DNA of 64,000 bases from Clavelina lepadiformis. Lineage: Eukaryota; Chordata; Ascidiacea; Aplousobranchia; Clavelinidae. The notes under the pieces are model-generated. The model worked only from the letters and a program-made list of their open reading frames with translations. It did no database searches and had not been told where the DNA came from. A program made the translations under genes and the position numbers. Positions 15,244 through 37,600 of this stretch are shown here, in pieces; position 1 is the stretch's first letter, and each line of letters opens with the position of its first letter. Location of the stretch: positions 16,678,860-16,742,859 of the forward strand of contig NC_135244.1 of assembly GCF_947623445.1 (NCBI RefSeq), given 5' to 3'.

Positions 15244-16544
15244 ATGGCAGAGCCACCATCGTCTCTGGAATCCAGTGTTGAATCAGGTAAGCACAAGCAA
15301 TAATTTAATGTTAATATCGAACTAGGGAATAGGCTACTTCTTGTTTAAGGTATAGATTTTAATGCACATAGGTCACTTAAACAACATTAACTTTTTTTTT
15401 ATAAATTGCATCTTTATTTAGTGACCTACTGAGATTTCATAAAAACGGGTTAAACGCGACGCGCTTTTTATATAAAACAAAGATTAGGTTAAAAATTACT
15501 ACCAAACTAATTTGTATGATAGGTGCTCGTAAAGATGTTGAAATGAATGTAACATCGGTTTCTGCACCTTTTTCGAGTGACAGTTCTGCTGCAGAATCAT
15601 CCTTTCGAGGTCCGAAGGAAAATGAAATGAACTATGACAAGGATGGTGCTAAGTACAAAGAAGATTTTGCAGCTATTACTAGTTCAGAAAACAGTCATGA
15701 TACCTTGGACAAAGAGGGCAAGAAGCGTGACAAGCCACCGTACTCTTATATTGCGCTTATCACTATGTCCATTCTTCAAGCTCCGGAGAAAAAACTTACT
15801 TTAAATGGAATCTGCGAGTTTATCATGAATCGATTTCCATACTACAAGGAAAAGTTTCCAGCCTGGCAAAATTCAATTCGACACAATCTTTCTCTGAACG
15901 ACTGCTTTGTGAAGACTCCCCGAAAGGCTGGAAATCCTGGCAAGGGCAATTACTGGACCATGGATCCAAATGCGGAAAACATGTTTGATGATGGTTCTTT
16001 TCTTCGGCGAAGAAAGCGGTTCAAAAGATCACAACGCGACGTGTTTCAAGACCGCACGATGGCTGCTTCCGTAAAAGGCATTGGCGCTAATCCTTACGGT
16101 CGACCGTTTGGAGTATACCCCACATCACAAGCAACTTTCATGCCTGCACTGGCTAATCCTTACGCATACATGAATCCCTTGCCGCCGAATGTTCCTTTAA
16201 TATCTACACAAGAATTTGCAAGTCAGCAAGTAACGAGTTTGGGCTTTAGTTTTCCGCAGTTTTCCCAATATCGACCATCACACTGTTTTCTGAGTCCCTC
16301 AGAAAGCTTTCCTTGTACTCCAGATTATCAATCTTTTCCTATGTTCTCAAAGCATGCTGGCCGCGGATTACATGAAATCGCACCACTTCAAAGTCCCAAC
16401 ACTGCGAGACTGCCTGACAAAAAAAGTCTTTCTCTATTTTCTATTGATGCTTTGATTGGTAAAACTAAGTTTTCCTCTCGTGAAGAAGATCGACCTTCTT
16501 TCAGTGATAGCAATCCTATCCACCATTTACTTCACACCGATTAG
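15244..16544 (+). CDS. FoxD: FoxD forkhead transcription factor, intact copy
   Basis: Two exons: 15244-15286 ([14 protein letters not shown]) and 15523-16544, spliced gtaagc to gatag, giving 354 residues. The forkhead DNA-binding domain spans residues about 85-180 ([12 protein letters not shown] through NIRHN-type helix 3 [13 protein letters not shown] and wing 2 GNYWTMDP), ending in [10 protein letters not shown], the signature that separates FoxD from other Fox classes. Near the C-terminus FSIDALIG (residues about 320-327) is an eh1-type Groucho-binding motif typical of FoxD repressors. The protein acts in the nucleus; in ascidian embryos FoxD acts early in endomesoderm and notochord specification. 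The upstream ORF extension before the acceptor at 15522 is intronic. It lies 4.7 kb downstream of its disabled twin and may be the only working copy on this haplotype. Confidence 0.93.
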
Positions 16545-17416
16545 TCATCATCACCTGTTTATGGTCATTGTGCCGCAAGAAAAATCAACGCGTCGCCTCT
16601 CGACTGTTTCAATGGGCATATAATAAAGAACTATTTCTTAGACGAATTCAACCATTTAAAATGGTTACCTCTACTTCAAAGTTTAACAACGGAAAATCAA
16701 AAAGTATCTCTTCACCGGCTGCAGCACTTTTGACATTTGACATTAGCATTATACCTTAATCACGTAGTATTTAGCCTATGCTTTTTGGGTATGCTGTAAA
16801 CGTTTCAAGTGTAAGCGTATAGTAAGCCTGTATATTTCTTTTTGCTGTTTCCCATTTGAAACATGTCAATCAAAAAGAATATTCTACGCATTTGCAATAT
16901 GCGTACATATAACCTATAAGTTTTTTATAAGTATTAATTAACACAAAATACGATAAATCTTTTCGTAATCCAAGTATATCTCTGTGATACATGCAAGTTC
17001 GTTGTTTACTTCTTTTGAGAGTATCAAATTGGCAGCATGTTACGTTGTTTTTCCTTTTCGTTATTTTATGATAATAAAAGCGAAAAAGGAAATGTTTTGT
17101 GCAATGAAAAGATTGTCTGTTGAAATCAGGATGCAAACCACAAAGCACTGGATTGAGCACAAGAAAAAAGAGGTATAAGGAAAAAAGTGAAATTAACAGT
17201 AAAGTTCTGACAGAGCAAATAGTTCCATGAATGTCATTTTAATGCTACGTTTATTTTAGTATTTATCACCTGTGTAAACGTGTACAAAAGTAGGCTATTC
17301 TTATAGACCGCAAAGCCATACTTGCATGTTATGAGTTTGTTATATTAGAAGTAGTGTTTTTGCTTGAGTAATAGTTATATAACATATAACAATATAATGT
17401 ATAATAATGTAATATT

Positions 17417-17422
17417 AATAAA
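17417..17422 (+). terminator. Poly(A) signal AATAAA of FoxD copy 2
   Basis: AATAAA followed by ggaggtttgtgcc, about 870 bp after the FoxD stop; same context as in copy 1. Another AATAAA-like site (ataataaaagc) lies near 17070. Confidence 0.5.
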
Positions 17423-17531
17423 GGAGGTTTGTGCCTGAATAATATTTATCCGAGAGTATATGCCCTTATTTTTGTGACTGGTTTCTCCACACTCGCGATA
17501 CAAATTATTGATATCGTGAGATTGTTTTCCT

Positions 17532-21340
<3,809 letters not shown>

Positions 21341-21345
21341 AATGT

Positions 21346-21925
21346 TGTAACACCCGGTTTGTAAAGCACTTGTTTACGGTGTAAGCTGTTTATGACTACT
21401 TAGTGTTTGTTTTATATTTACTACCCCGTAAACTGTTAGGGAGTTTTTACCTTAGTGTGTGCGTGCACTGTTTTTCTGCTGCATTATATTATACAGTAAT
21501 TTAGTCCAATATGTGTGTGTCATCCGTTTCTATAGGTGCTGTTCATTACTTCATTTATGTGTACTTGCGTATACTTTTCGGTTTTCATAACTTCTCTCGC
21601 ACTGTCGCACTTCTTTACCATTTACACCTTCAGGGTTTTTTTTAGCTTGTTTCTTGTTCCGCGTCACCGCACTACCCCTGTAGACCTATTTGGTAATTAA
21701 CGCCCCACGCTTAAGTTTCTTGCTATGTGGCCAAGATTAATTCTGTGTTTTGGTTGGTTGCTTGGCTGGCAAGTTCTTGGTTGAGTTGAGTTGGTCTACG
21801 TTTGGTTTTAATAAAGAGAAGACGTTTGTTTTTATCTAAGAAAGACTCGTAAAAATAAGAGAGTCTGGCTAATTGACTAGCCGTTAAAGCGGGGAGCTTA
21901 CCTGGTCAGAAAAAGTTAGGTTACA
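21346..21925 (+). mobile_element. Possible solo LTR (fossil)
   Basis: A 580-bp block begins TGTAACACC and ends GGTTACA, giving a 6-bp inverted end repeat TGTAAC/GTTACA, with an AATAAA near 21809 in the right place for an LTR polyadenylation signal. No coding region adjoins it, and the five bases on either side do not match as a target duplication. Call rests on end structure only. Confidence 0.3.
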
Positions 21926-22331
21926 CTACCACCTCCTTCTAAGTAACGGAACTCGTCCTATTCCTAATTGAGTTAACGTCTCATAATCGATGTGACCATT
22001 AGGTATAGTTAATAAAACGGCCTAATAACGTGAGTTCTATTAAGATTAAGAAGCGTCTTGAATAGACGCGAAATTTTATAATGGACAGCACTGAAATCAC
22101 AAACGTTTTAAGCTCACTACTTTCTGATGGTTTTTTATTTCTATGGTATCTTTTCAAACAAAACGAGACGATTTCTAAGTCAAAAAAATAGTTTTAAAAA
22201 TCTTTAAAATGCTTCATTATGTTGTTTTTTCAAAACTGACAAGCCTCATTATTCTCGATGTTCGTTTCCGAATCTTTATAAACCGTTGCCAACACAATGA
22301 GAAATCCGTGGCATTTTCCATTAATCAATCC
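21926..22331. other. Intergenic stretch between tail-to-tail amylase copies
   Basis: AT-rich unique DNA with no gene seen. Confidence 0.45.
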
Positions 22332-27496
<5,165 letters not shown>

Positions 27497-30400
27497 AGGC
27501 CGACAAACAAAATATTTTATGATAAATAACGTCAACTACTTAAACGATTGTATTTACAAATTAGTAAGAACATACATCACTCTACTTGTACCAAGATGAA
27601 GCTAATCAAGGTTGCGAAAACAATTTTGCATTTCTACAATATTTTTCTGCGAATTAAGTTATATGTAGCCGTAGGCCTATGTATTGCAAGAAAACCTAAA
27701 ATAAGATATCAACTCATAGGCTACCGTACATAAAGTAAAGAAATACCTTTATTTTAACAAACTATAACTTTCTATGAGTTTCTACATTCAACAAAGATCG
27801 TTGAGATTCTGTATAACTACGGTACTGTTCGAACGGGTGCCTAAGTGATCTATACCGCTGAAAATGCAGCATATAAGTTATAGCTTTAATTGACATTCAG
27901 CAAAATAAGTTGGTACTGAGAGTTTCATAAAAAAATCAGAAACAGACTACAGGAAAAACTTAATTATTTCAATGTCAGCGTGAGCGGTTGAACCAAGTAT
28001 AAAGCTATAAGTAATTCAAACAATTCCGATTTATCAGAAACCATTGATTACCCATTGCGATTTATCTCACAGATAAATTAGTTTGTTAACTTCTAAGAAT
28101 GAGTGATTGGTTTTTCAGTGAAAATTTTGCAAAGATTTAGTCCTCATCATATTGCATATTCACCAAAAATCATTGCAATCGGCTTTTATAAAAGGTGACC
28201 TATTATACGAGTATATAATGCTTTCGGTTTTTGACCGGAAGGCCGTTAGTTTAAGCCTTGCTCTCAATTTGCTATCGTTTGTTTTCCTAATGTATTGCCC
28301 TATAGAAAGTCAGTTTGGAGGCTGCGTGGTTCAAGTATTGGATTGGAACGCGGCCACGTGTTTGATATCTATTGGCGTTCCCAAGGTCATGGCTGTAATA
28401 AAGCTTGCTTGTGTTCAGAGGCTTAGTACAACAAAACTTGCTTGATGTTTTCCTTGAAATTTCCAGAGAATCTTGCCGGAGAGTGCACTGCACTGAAGCG
28501 TAGTTTTAAACCCGTGACTTCTTAACCGGACTATCCATGATTGTTAAGACATGCATCTTATCAGAGTTGCAAAATTCTGTTGTAAAAATTGGTCTGTATC
28601 ACCATGAAATGTTGTATAAACCTTTGAACTACTGTAGACAGCCATACACTTCTGCGCTATTGTTAAAAAAAACTGCTTTCAAGTTTTCTTTGTCCTAGGT
28701 TTTTAATGCTTTGCATTCGACCGTGCAATCAATGTTGTTTCAAATCATAAGCTAAATCTCACATGTACTGTTTTCAATTTCTTTCTATTGTTGTAATAGT
28801 TTTATGTGATATGTACAGCACTACATCATTTAATTAATGCAAAACTATTTCAAATAGGTTTCAAAACCGTACCACTAATTTTCTTTGAGGACGTAGAACT
28901 TATTCCAATATAAACGGTTAACTAATTTGACCTCATCTGTTGAGGTTGGTACAGTGTTGGATGAGCAGTCGCCTCCCTAGCAGTTGAAGGCAGTTCACTT
29001 GGATAGCAAGGAAACGTGTTTCATTGTTTGAGAAATTAATGGATGCGTAACCCGACTTATCGACACGTTGATTGATTTTAACCGGGATTGCCAACAAAAT
29101 GGGAACGTTGTTTAAAACTTTTATTCAAACGAAGTCCACAGAACTGAATAAAATAAACTGAATGAATCTCCCTACAAGACGCACGAGTTCTTATAAACTC
29201 ATATACCGAACTAGGTAGCCTAATTCGAGGTACGCCTAAGTATAAAAATATGAAGAATGCAGGAATTTAAAGACCAATGCCCCACTGGCATTAACGCTTT
29301 GCGTTAACCGCCTCACCACTAAATATAAATAACATATTTCTCTAATAAAATTAATGAAACCATTTGCGTATCTTGATTTAGTAACAAGTCTGTGTAAGCA
29401 GGTGGTCTTAAAACAAAAAGTAGAGAACTACTTTTTTTGTAAAACTTTTGAAGATGAGAATTTTCTTAAAAGGTTGTTGCATAGGCTAAATCAGTTTAAG
29501 TGCTTAAACTGATTTATTTGCTTAAATATTTTGTTCAAAAAGAAATTGAAAAGCAAAATTTTTGAGACAAAACCAAATTGTGTAGTTTATAATGATGTAG
29601 AGTTTATATGATATCTTAGCCTCAGCTATAACTCTGTAACAGTCCACATTTGTGTTTAAATGTACGGTATAGGTGCATAGAAAATAGTTTTTTATATTTG
29701 TTTGCATCCCCTTTCTCTCCTTGAGAAACCCTGAATTAAGCATTGTCCCGTTCGGAATTATGCTATTTGTTTATTTAATTTTTGATTATACCTAGCTTCT
29801 TAGTTTTTCGTTTAACCAGTTTCGTTTATTAGGTTATTTACGCTCTGATATTCACTTCATTCTTGAACATAGAGCTCGCTTGAATTTACATTTTTTCTAT
29901 GTATCTGACACTTTTCATCAAAAATGATTCGGCTTTGGGACATTCCCTAATTTTCTGCAACAAAACTGTAGCATGAAATGGAAAACTGACTAGTGACTAG
30001 CCTACCTGCTTCCAGACAAGAGCAGACATATACGGTCTGAGCTTGACATGGATACCTGAACAGAACACTAGAGTTCTTACTGTCTATGGCTCATCACTGA
30101 CTTGACTCGAGTCAGGTTTTGGGCATAACTTCATTTTTTAGTGCTGCAGTAAAAGCCAGTATGAAGCCTAATGCCAGTTTTTGTGCACGTACAGCAGCAT
30201 TTCCAATGACAGACTTGTGTGAAGCAGGATAGACAACAAAAAGTGTGCATCTATCTAAGTGTGCGTCCATGCGCGAGTGTTCACCAGCTGTCGCTCTTTC
30301 GGAATTACTTAGCTCATATATATAACAGCTTTTTTGTCCCATTTTGTGAACCAGATAGCTACCTTAGCTACTTTAAGCACCAGATAACCCGGTAGGCTGT

Positions 30401-30810
30401 GTATTTCGTGGTAGAATTTGCCGAAATCAGTGTTTTCCGTTTTTTTATTAAATATCGGTTTTAAATACTAATTTTGCTGTATAAATTGGGGCAAAAATTA
30501 GTGTCTTCTTTTTTTGGAGACACTGCGGTTTGCCCTGGCGTGCAATGCCGTTTTAGCCTAAAAATCTCCGAAAAAAATCTCCGGTGTGCTCTTGCTATAC
30601 TGTACAGTTTGGCTTAAAATTATATAACACTTGAATGAATTTATCCTGGGTATTCAAACTAGAAAAACTGGTAGTTTGAACACCACATTATAATAAACAA
30701 ACAAAGAATTGAGGCCTGAGTGCATGCCATCTCGCTAAAATTTGCGTCTTTGCAAGCGTGATTTCTCGTCAAAAACCGCCATACTTTTCAGTCGTATTCA
30801 GTGATATCAG
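27497..30810. other. Intergenic stretch between the amylase block and DROSHA
   Basis: About 3.3 kb, AT-rich. Short open frames (for example 28152-28445 +, 29522-29743 -, 30112-30342 -) show no domain, no splice partners and no repeat relation, so none is called. A tRNA-like stretch on the minus strand around 29280-29330 (gtggtgaggcggttaacgc) might be a SINE head but no body could be recognised. Confidence 0.4.
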
Positions 30811-31425
30811 TATACTTTTTCAATAGGCTTAGTGGTTTTAGATTTTTTCTCTTTGATTCCCCTCCCTTCTTCCTTTGCTCTCATTTTCTGTTTCTTTCTT
30901 CTCCCTAACGCGTCGTGTATTTCTTTGTTTTCACTGATAATGTCAGACGTTTAGTTCTAATGCCATATGATTCCTTTGAACATGAATACTATGAAACCTA
31001 AAATATAAAATGAAACCTATAAAATGGGCTCATACCAAGATTAGCCTATGTTATTTAGACCAGACGACTGATACCTTGACAACTAAGCATAACCATAAAC
31101 TGTAAAAAAACAAAAGATATTGTATCATCGACAATTTATTGTATCGTTGTTTCTTTCAATGCTTTGCTTTTTAAACGTAGCTTATGTTGCAAGTTTTTAT
31201 CTTGTCCAGATAAAATAGCTTTGTCGCATGTTCATTGGTTTACCATTTACAGCCTTTATCTCCATAGGTACTGCATGACATTAGAACAAAACGTCTACCA
31301 TCAGTGAAAACAAGCAAATACACTACGCGTGAGGAGAAAGAAAAAAACAAAAACGAGAGCAAAGGAAGCAGGGAGGGTAGAAAAAGAAAAAAATCTTGTA
31401 CTGAAGGCACTATTGAAAAAGCGTA
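30811..31425. repeat. Inverted repeat with about 150-bp arms, 0.3-kb loop, upstream of DROSHA
   Basis: The arm 30811-30966 (tatactttttcaatag ... gttctaatgccat) matches the reverse complement of 31275-31425 with scattered differences and small gaps; long pyrimidine-rich runs sit in the left arm and purine-rich runs in the right. It ends about 240 bp before the DROSHA start codon. No terminal TSD or transposase could be seen, so it could be two inverted copies of a short repeat or a foldback element. Confidence 0.75.
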
Positions 31426-31664
31426 CCGATTTCACTTTGTACCAATAGCACTGGTAACCGTTTCCAGTTGGGACTATATATAAATGTTTTTTCAATAAAA
31501 ATCTTGAGTTACAATGTGTAGTTTACAGGAATTAAATATTTAAAGTTATTTTTTGTAGGTTGTCAAATGTAGATAACAACATCCTGAACAAAGTTTACTA
31601 TACGCTTGTTTGAACAAATCATTCTTGTTACCATACTTCAGTTAAAGTAATTTCAAAGTTGTAG

Positions 31665-34600
31665 ATGTCTGGCTGGAGATCACATGGCCAAGGCCCACCA
31701 AGAAATTCCCCACACCATCCTGTAGGTGATAATAACCAGCGTCCAGTGGGTCACTACAGAGGTCCGCTAGGTTTTTCGTCACCAAATACGCAACCATGTT
31801 GGCGCCCTGAAGAACAGTTTAGAAATCCAAACATGCCCCCTATTATGGCTGTAGGATATCCACCAAACATGCCCCCTAATATGGGTGTAGGATATCAACC
31901 TCCACCCTGGGGCCATGGTCAGCGTTTTCCTGGTGGTGAATTCCATTCCTTTCCACCGCCTCCAATGCCAGGTCCTTATCCTCCACAAAGAAAAGTTTGG
32001 CAACCAAGTCATTCTCACGACAGTGGTAATTACAGAGAATCATCAGGGGATGGTAGAAATTCTCCAGGATGCTTTCATACACCATCAGCCAGTTCATCTT
32101 TTTCACGTCACCCATCACCTCCTAGAAGATGCAGAAGTCCTGTAAGAAATGAAAGCAAGAGAGATACTGAGCATCACAACAGATCTTATAGATCAAACTC
32201 CTACAATCGGGGCGAAGATAGATCATATAGAAGTCGCCGTGAAACTTCACATTCTTCTAGGTATCATAAATTTTACATAGTGCCAATGTCCAGTAGCATT
32301 ATTTTAATGTTTGGTCAGACTATCTGTTTTATTTTGATCTTAAGTGAATTCATAAAATCAAAGTAATTGTGTTCCACCCGCATTTCTGTATGTTTTTTAA
32401 AAAACAGCACCTGCTCAATGTCTTAATGTAAGCCTATAAACATCATAAATGCCAGTGTGTTTTTAAAATAATTTGTTATCTCATTTGTGTGGTGTGTGTA
32501 TTAGTATTTTCATAATATTTGTTCAATAATTCTTTTTATCTAAAATATTATTTTGGTGAACATATATTTTGTCAGCCTTAGCAGTAATAATAGGTATATA
32601 TATTGTAAAAGAAATACAATTACGATTTAATAGTTATAAAATTGTTTTGCATGAACTCAAGTAGACATGGGCATAGAATGCATGAAGATGGAGACAGAAG
32701 AAGTGAGTTTTGGTTTTGTTTAATGTTTAGTTATTTCTTGCTGGTGTGGTTACTTAATGATGTTTGATTAATTATCTTTTATGATTATAATATGTAATGT
32801 GTTACTTAGTCTAGTAACATAGATATTCATACTTATTAAATGAGTATTGTTTAAAGGTTTATTCCGGTATATAATGTTTCACTCTTTTTTTGCGTCCTTG
32901 TGAAGGTTCCACTGAGAGAAAAATTATTTCAGCGAGCAAAAGGAGCAGGTTTGAGATTTTTGTCATAATTTTCTTTTCCTTTCTCCTTACTGGAAAATAT
33001 ATGTACCTTCAAATATGTGGGATTAAGTCAGTCTGTGACTCTGTATGTAAGTGACAAACCAGAAATTTTTTTGGACCCTGGAAGAAAACTGACCTGAAAT
33101 TTGTTGAACGTTTCGCTATTACTCAACGTACGTTTTGTCGGTTTAGGCAACTAAAATATTTGTAACTTGGCAAGACATTCTCCTTTCTACTTGTGAAAGC
33201 GGTTTGCTTCTAAGTGCGACAGGAAGTGAGAAAATCGAACATTTACCAGCCTTACTTGTGCCATCTAATCAAAATGAGCAACTTAGCATTGTTGCGACAT
33301 AGGTCGTTCAAATATCACACTTCCTTCGTGACACCATAGCAATATAGCACAGGAATGCTAGTGCTATAGCACCAACTAGTAACTTACTGCACTATGTCAT
33401 TTAAGTATATAAATGTATTGGAACGTATTAGTGATCTTACTTTAATTAATGGGACGTAGCGTATATGGTAACGTAACTTAAATGTGGTAATGCCATTCTA
33501 GTTATTGTCAAATATCACACTAACCTCACAATCTTCTCAACAACGGGACATTCTCAATGATGTCATCACTTGACATTTAAAAGTAAAAGCAATATTTTTT
33601 AACAAATAATATGATAAAATTACGCTGTGCTGTACAAAGAATGAAGATACAATGTGCTGTATGTGAAGTAGTTTTAAATGACCAGACCAGTGAATGTTAA
33701 TACCATGGAATGAATTTTATAATGCATTTATAAAAAATAAAATTTTTTAGCAGATGGCAAGCCCTGAAGTATAGGTGTATCAATTTTTGAGAGTTAGTGC
33801 AGTAAAACTGCGTCTGATATTGACATTGCAGATTAAGATTTACATTAAACTGCGTCTAAATTTGTGAACGGTAATTCACCTTTACTATTTTCCCATAATT
33901 TTCAGGAGTGAAAATACATCGGATGATGATATCAGTGAAATTGAATCCCAAGTCGATATTGAAGAAGAAATTAAAACATTGAAAGCAAGTTATGTTCAAT
34001 GCACTCAGCATGGAAACATGTACAAAAGGTCTTGCATATATTTTTGTGATTTTTTGTTATTTATAAATGCATACTTTGTAATTATGATGTTCAAAAGTTT
34101 GTCTGTGTAAATTTAAGAGTCTGAATCACTTCAACAATATTTCAATGCTCTTTTTTAGAATCATGCACTCTGACTCCACCGTGGAGGGTACGGAAAAGTT
34201 GAAAAATCTCTTCGACAGGTTGTATCAATATTCTATGAATCTTCAGCAGCTTTTTCTATTTATTTAGTATCAACTGCTCCATAGCTTTGGCATTTCATAA
34301 TGAATAATATCACTTTTAATGATTTGATTATCTTAAATATGTGCTCCATAAAACTTATTTTTTGCCTCATTGAAGAACGTTTTTTTTTGTAGATTTGAAA
34401 CACAACTTTCAAACAGACACAAATCTTTGTGGCGAGTCAATGAGCATTCCTGTGCATCTGGTATAGATTATATGAACCAAATTTATGCTAAATAGACTCA
34501 AATAAACATAAACTAACGTCTCGACAAAGACATGTGATGTTAGCAAATATTGTTGTATTGTCTGTTGTATTCTGTGTTAATTTTAGGTATTTTTTCTTTT

Positions 34601-37600
34601 TTTTAGCTCGACTGCCATCTGGGAATGTAGGGGAACTAATAAACTTTGTATGTAAATACTTATAATTGTATGAAATCTATGTAGGATAATGAGATAATGC
34701 TTAGTATATGTACAGTACATTGTACATATGTTGTATTGCTCGACCAAATTTTTTTGTAAATTTCTCCTTACGGTAACCCTACATCAATATTTGTATCGTA
34801 TGTTATTTTTAAAGCGTAGTCTCCAGTTCAACTAATCCTCCAATGCTTTTTTACCACAGTTGATTGAATCCTGCTTTGTGTAATATTGTTAATAATATTT
34901 ATTTTGCATTGATCTCGGTATATTTTACAGAACCAAAGCAATCCAGTTACAATGAAAAAAATACAGTTGTGGAATCATCATGTTCCTTGTAAGTCAAAAG
35001 ATTTGTTTTTATGCTAAATGTTGTCCAGGTTGTTGTTGTTGTAGTAATGTAAATTATGAAACAAACATGCAAGTTTGGATGCTCCAGTAATGGCAATAAA
35101 TTACATAGTTATTAAAATAAAACTCGCGGTTAAACAACCAGTTTGATGAGGCAATCATTTTACTATAAAGTCCAACTGCTAAAACTGTTTCTATAAAGTA
35201 AACTACAATTGAAGCTCTTTAACTCCAAGCTAAAAGGAACCTGTTCGATTACTTTGAGCTAGCCAAAGTTGATATACGTTTGAACCTCAGTTACCAACTA
35301 CCTGTATAATGAGACTGTTCTGATTAAGTGACCACGTTTTTTAGTCCTAAATTTTTCTTTTTTAATGGTAATTTGTCTTGGTAGACCTTGTAGACCAGGG
35401 GTTGGGAATCGTTTTGGTAATGGGAGCCATGAAAGCTACATATTTTTAACTGTATTTCCATGAGAATTATATAATATTTTTCAATACTTAATGCAACTAA
35501 GTTGTGCATTTTCAAGCAAAACCAACAATTTTAGACAACGGTAAATGTCTGAATTTATCTTTAATAACATGCTTCTTACTGTTAATGCGACTTCTGGTGC
35601 TGCATGGTATTGCTGATGGCTTTCTAGTCTGGTTGATACTTCGGTAAGGTTAACCTTCATACAAGCGTTGAGGCTTCCATCCGTTAAACGAGATCATAGG
35701 TTGGTCTTGATGTTTTTAAGTATGAAAATGACTGTTCACATGCATACGTTGAGCCAAACATGGTCATTACAGCAGTACGCACGTTCTGCAGTGTGTGGTA
35801 TGTGGCAGGAAGTGCTTTCCAGATTTTGACAATCAACTGGGTTGCGGGTGGAATTTATTTTCTTTTCTGTCCACTTGTGCTTGCTGTCGTGCAAGTATTT
35901 TCATTCAGTGACTTAAACTTGTTCACCCACATGTCTGAAACCTTCAGACCAGCAATTCCTAAAGCAAAATCCCTGATAGAAACACCAGGGAAGTAACTCA
36001 AGTCGACTTCGTCCACAGCACACTCATGTTGATAGTGACGAACTTAAAAAGACAAGTGCGCTCACGAAATTCATCAAAGCATTCTTTGAATGACTGCAGA
36101 AGATTAGATGTGAAGCCAACTAGATGCTGGAGGCCAAAATGTTTAGTGGGGTTACTTGTTGTTAATGCATCTTTAAGTTATTTCAAAATGTAACAGATGA
36201 CCTGTTTCAACATCCGCAATAAACAGCTCCAGCTTTTTTTCAAATGCAAACACTGCTTGTTGAAGAGATAAGATTGTATTTCCAATGCCTTGCATTTTCA
36301 CATTTAGCTGGTTTAGATGTTCAGTCATGTCCATGAGATAGTAAAACTTCCGAAGCCAGTCAGTGTTAGTTAGTTCAGGGTGCTTAACGTTTTTCATTTC
36401 AAGAAAAGTCCGTATTTCTCTCAGGCAACCTGCAAAATGGCTGAGCACCTTCCCTTTTGACAACCAATGCACATTGCTGTTTAAAAGCAGACCGAGATAA
36501 TTATTTCCAACTTCATCCTGCAATGTCTTAAATTGGCGATCATTTAAAGCTTGGGCAACGATAAAGTTGACCACCGAAATGACCACAGCCATCACTTCAC
36601 CAAATTGCTTGCCACACAGTTGAGCACAAAGTGCTTCCTGATGCAGAATGCAATGAAAACTTAGGATAGGTCTATTTTCATGTTCACGAAGAAGCGCTAC
36701 AAATCCTTTGTTTTTCTTCACCATACAGAGAGCACCATCAGTATACACTGAAATAAGTTTATCCATCAGCATATTTTTTTGTTTAGCGAACTTAATGAAA
36801 GGCCTGAATAAATCCTTCCCTCTTGTTGTTCATTTCATTGGTAAAACAGCAAGACTTTCCTCGGGCAGTGTGTCAGCGGCAACATACATTGCAATTACAC
36901 TGAACTGGGATAAATGACTTGCGTGTGTAGACTTATCCAAAGCGAGGGAAAAGTATGCCGCTGCATTTCTGTCCTTCAATTCTGTTTCCTCCACTTGGCC
37001 ATCATGATGGTGCGATTGTGAACAGTTCTTGCTGACCGAGGCATGTATTTTATTCTTTTGATTATTTTATCTTTATTCGGAAAATCTTCAAAAAATTCAG
37101 TAGCCACATCAAGCATAAATATTTTAGTATACTCGCCATCTGTGAATGGCATTCCGTCCCTCACTATTGCTGAAGAACCAGCAAAGCTAGCCAAATTGCA
37201 GCCACCTTGCTGCTGACTTGCTTCCACTCTGCATAGTAGTTCTATGCGTGCCTTCTGTCTGCTGTCCCCCGCTGGATATTTTGATGCAAATGTTGCATGG
37301 CCTGTGTTGAAATACCGCTTTACATTTGACTGTTTCATTGACGAAATTTTATCATTGCATATTAGACACACTGCAGAACCTGTTTTCTCCACAAAGGCAA
37401 ATTCCTCTGTCCATTCATGCTGAAATGTACGATACTCATCATCTTTCTTTCTTTTAGGCATCTCAGTAGTGCTCTAAAAAATAGCTTTGCTTTTCCAAAA
37501 AAAGGTGGGATCTTCTTTATCTTAATGTTGACTTCTCAACGACTTGTGTCAGCTACCACAAGAATTTTATTAATACAGTGTCTATTGCAATATCAGAACT

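Larger units (their letters stand above)
14347..17531 (+). repeat. FoxD tandem duplication, unit 2
   Basis: Direct repeat of 9673-12992. It is shorter mainly because about 0.2 kb of 3' sequence present in unit 1 is absent after base 16735. Coding exons differ at scattered positions only. Confidence 0.93.

Noticed and set aside
16568-16759. Open frame after FoxD, present in both tandem units (also 11842-12042)
   Set aside because: It starts at GTG, lies in the presumed 3' untranslated region, diverges at its end between units and has no known domain. Its presence in both units follows from the duplication.
28152-28445. 97-residue frame in the amylase-DROSHA intergenic region
   Set aside because: No domain, no neighbouring exons; the antisense frame is equally long, which suggests chance.
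36173-37461. A host zinc-finger gene antisense to DROSHA
   Set aside because: Terminal inverted ends and 8-bp duplications show that it is a hAT transposon; the frame is also broken.
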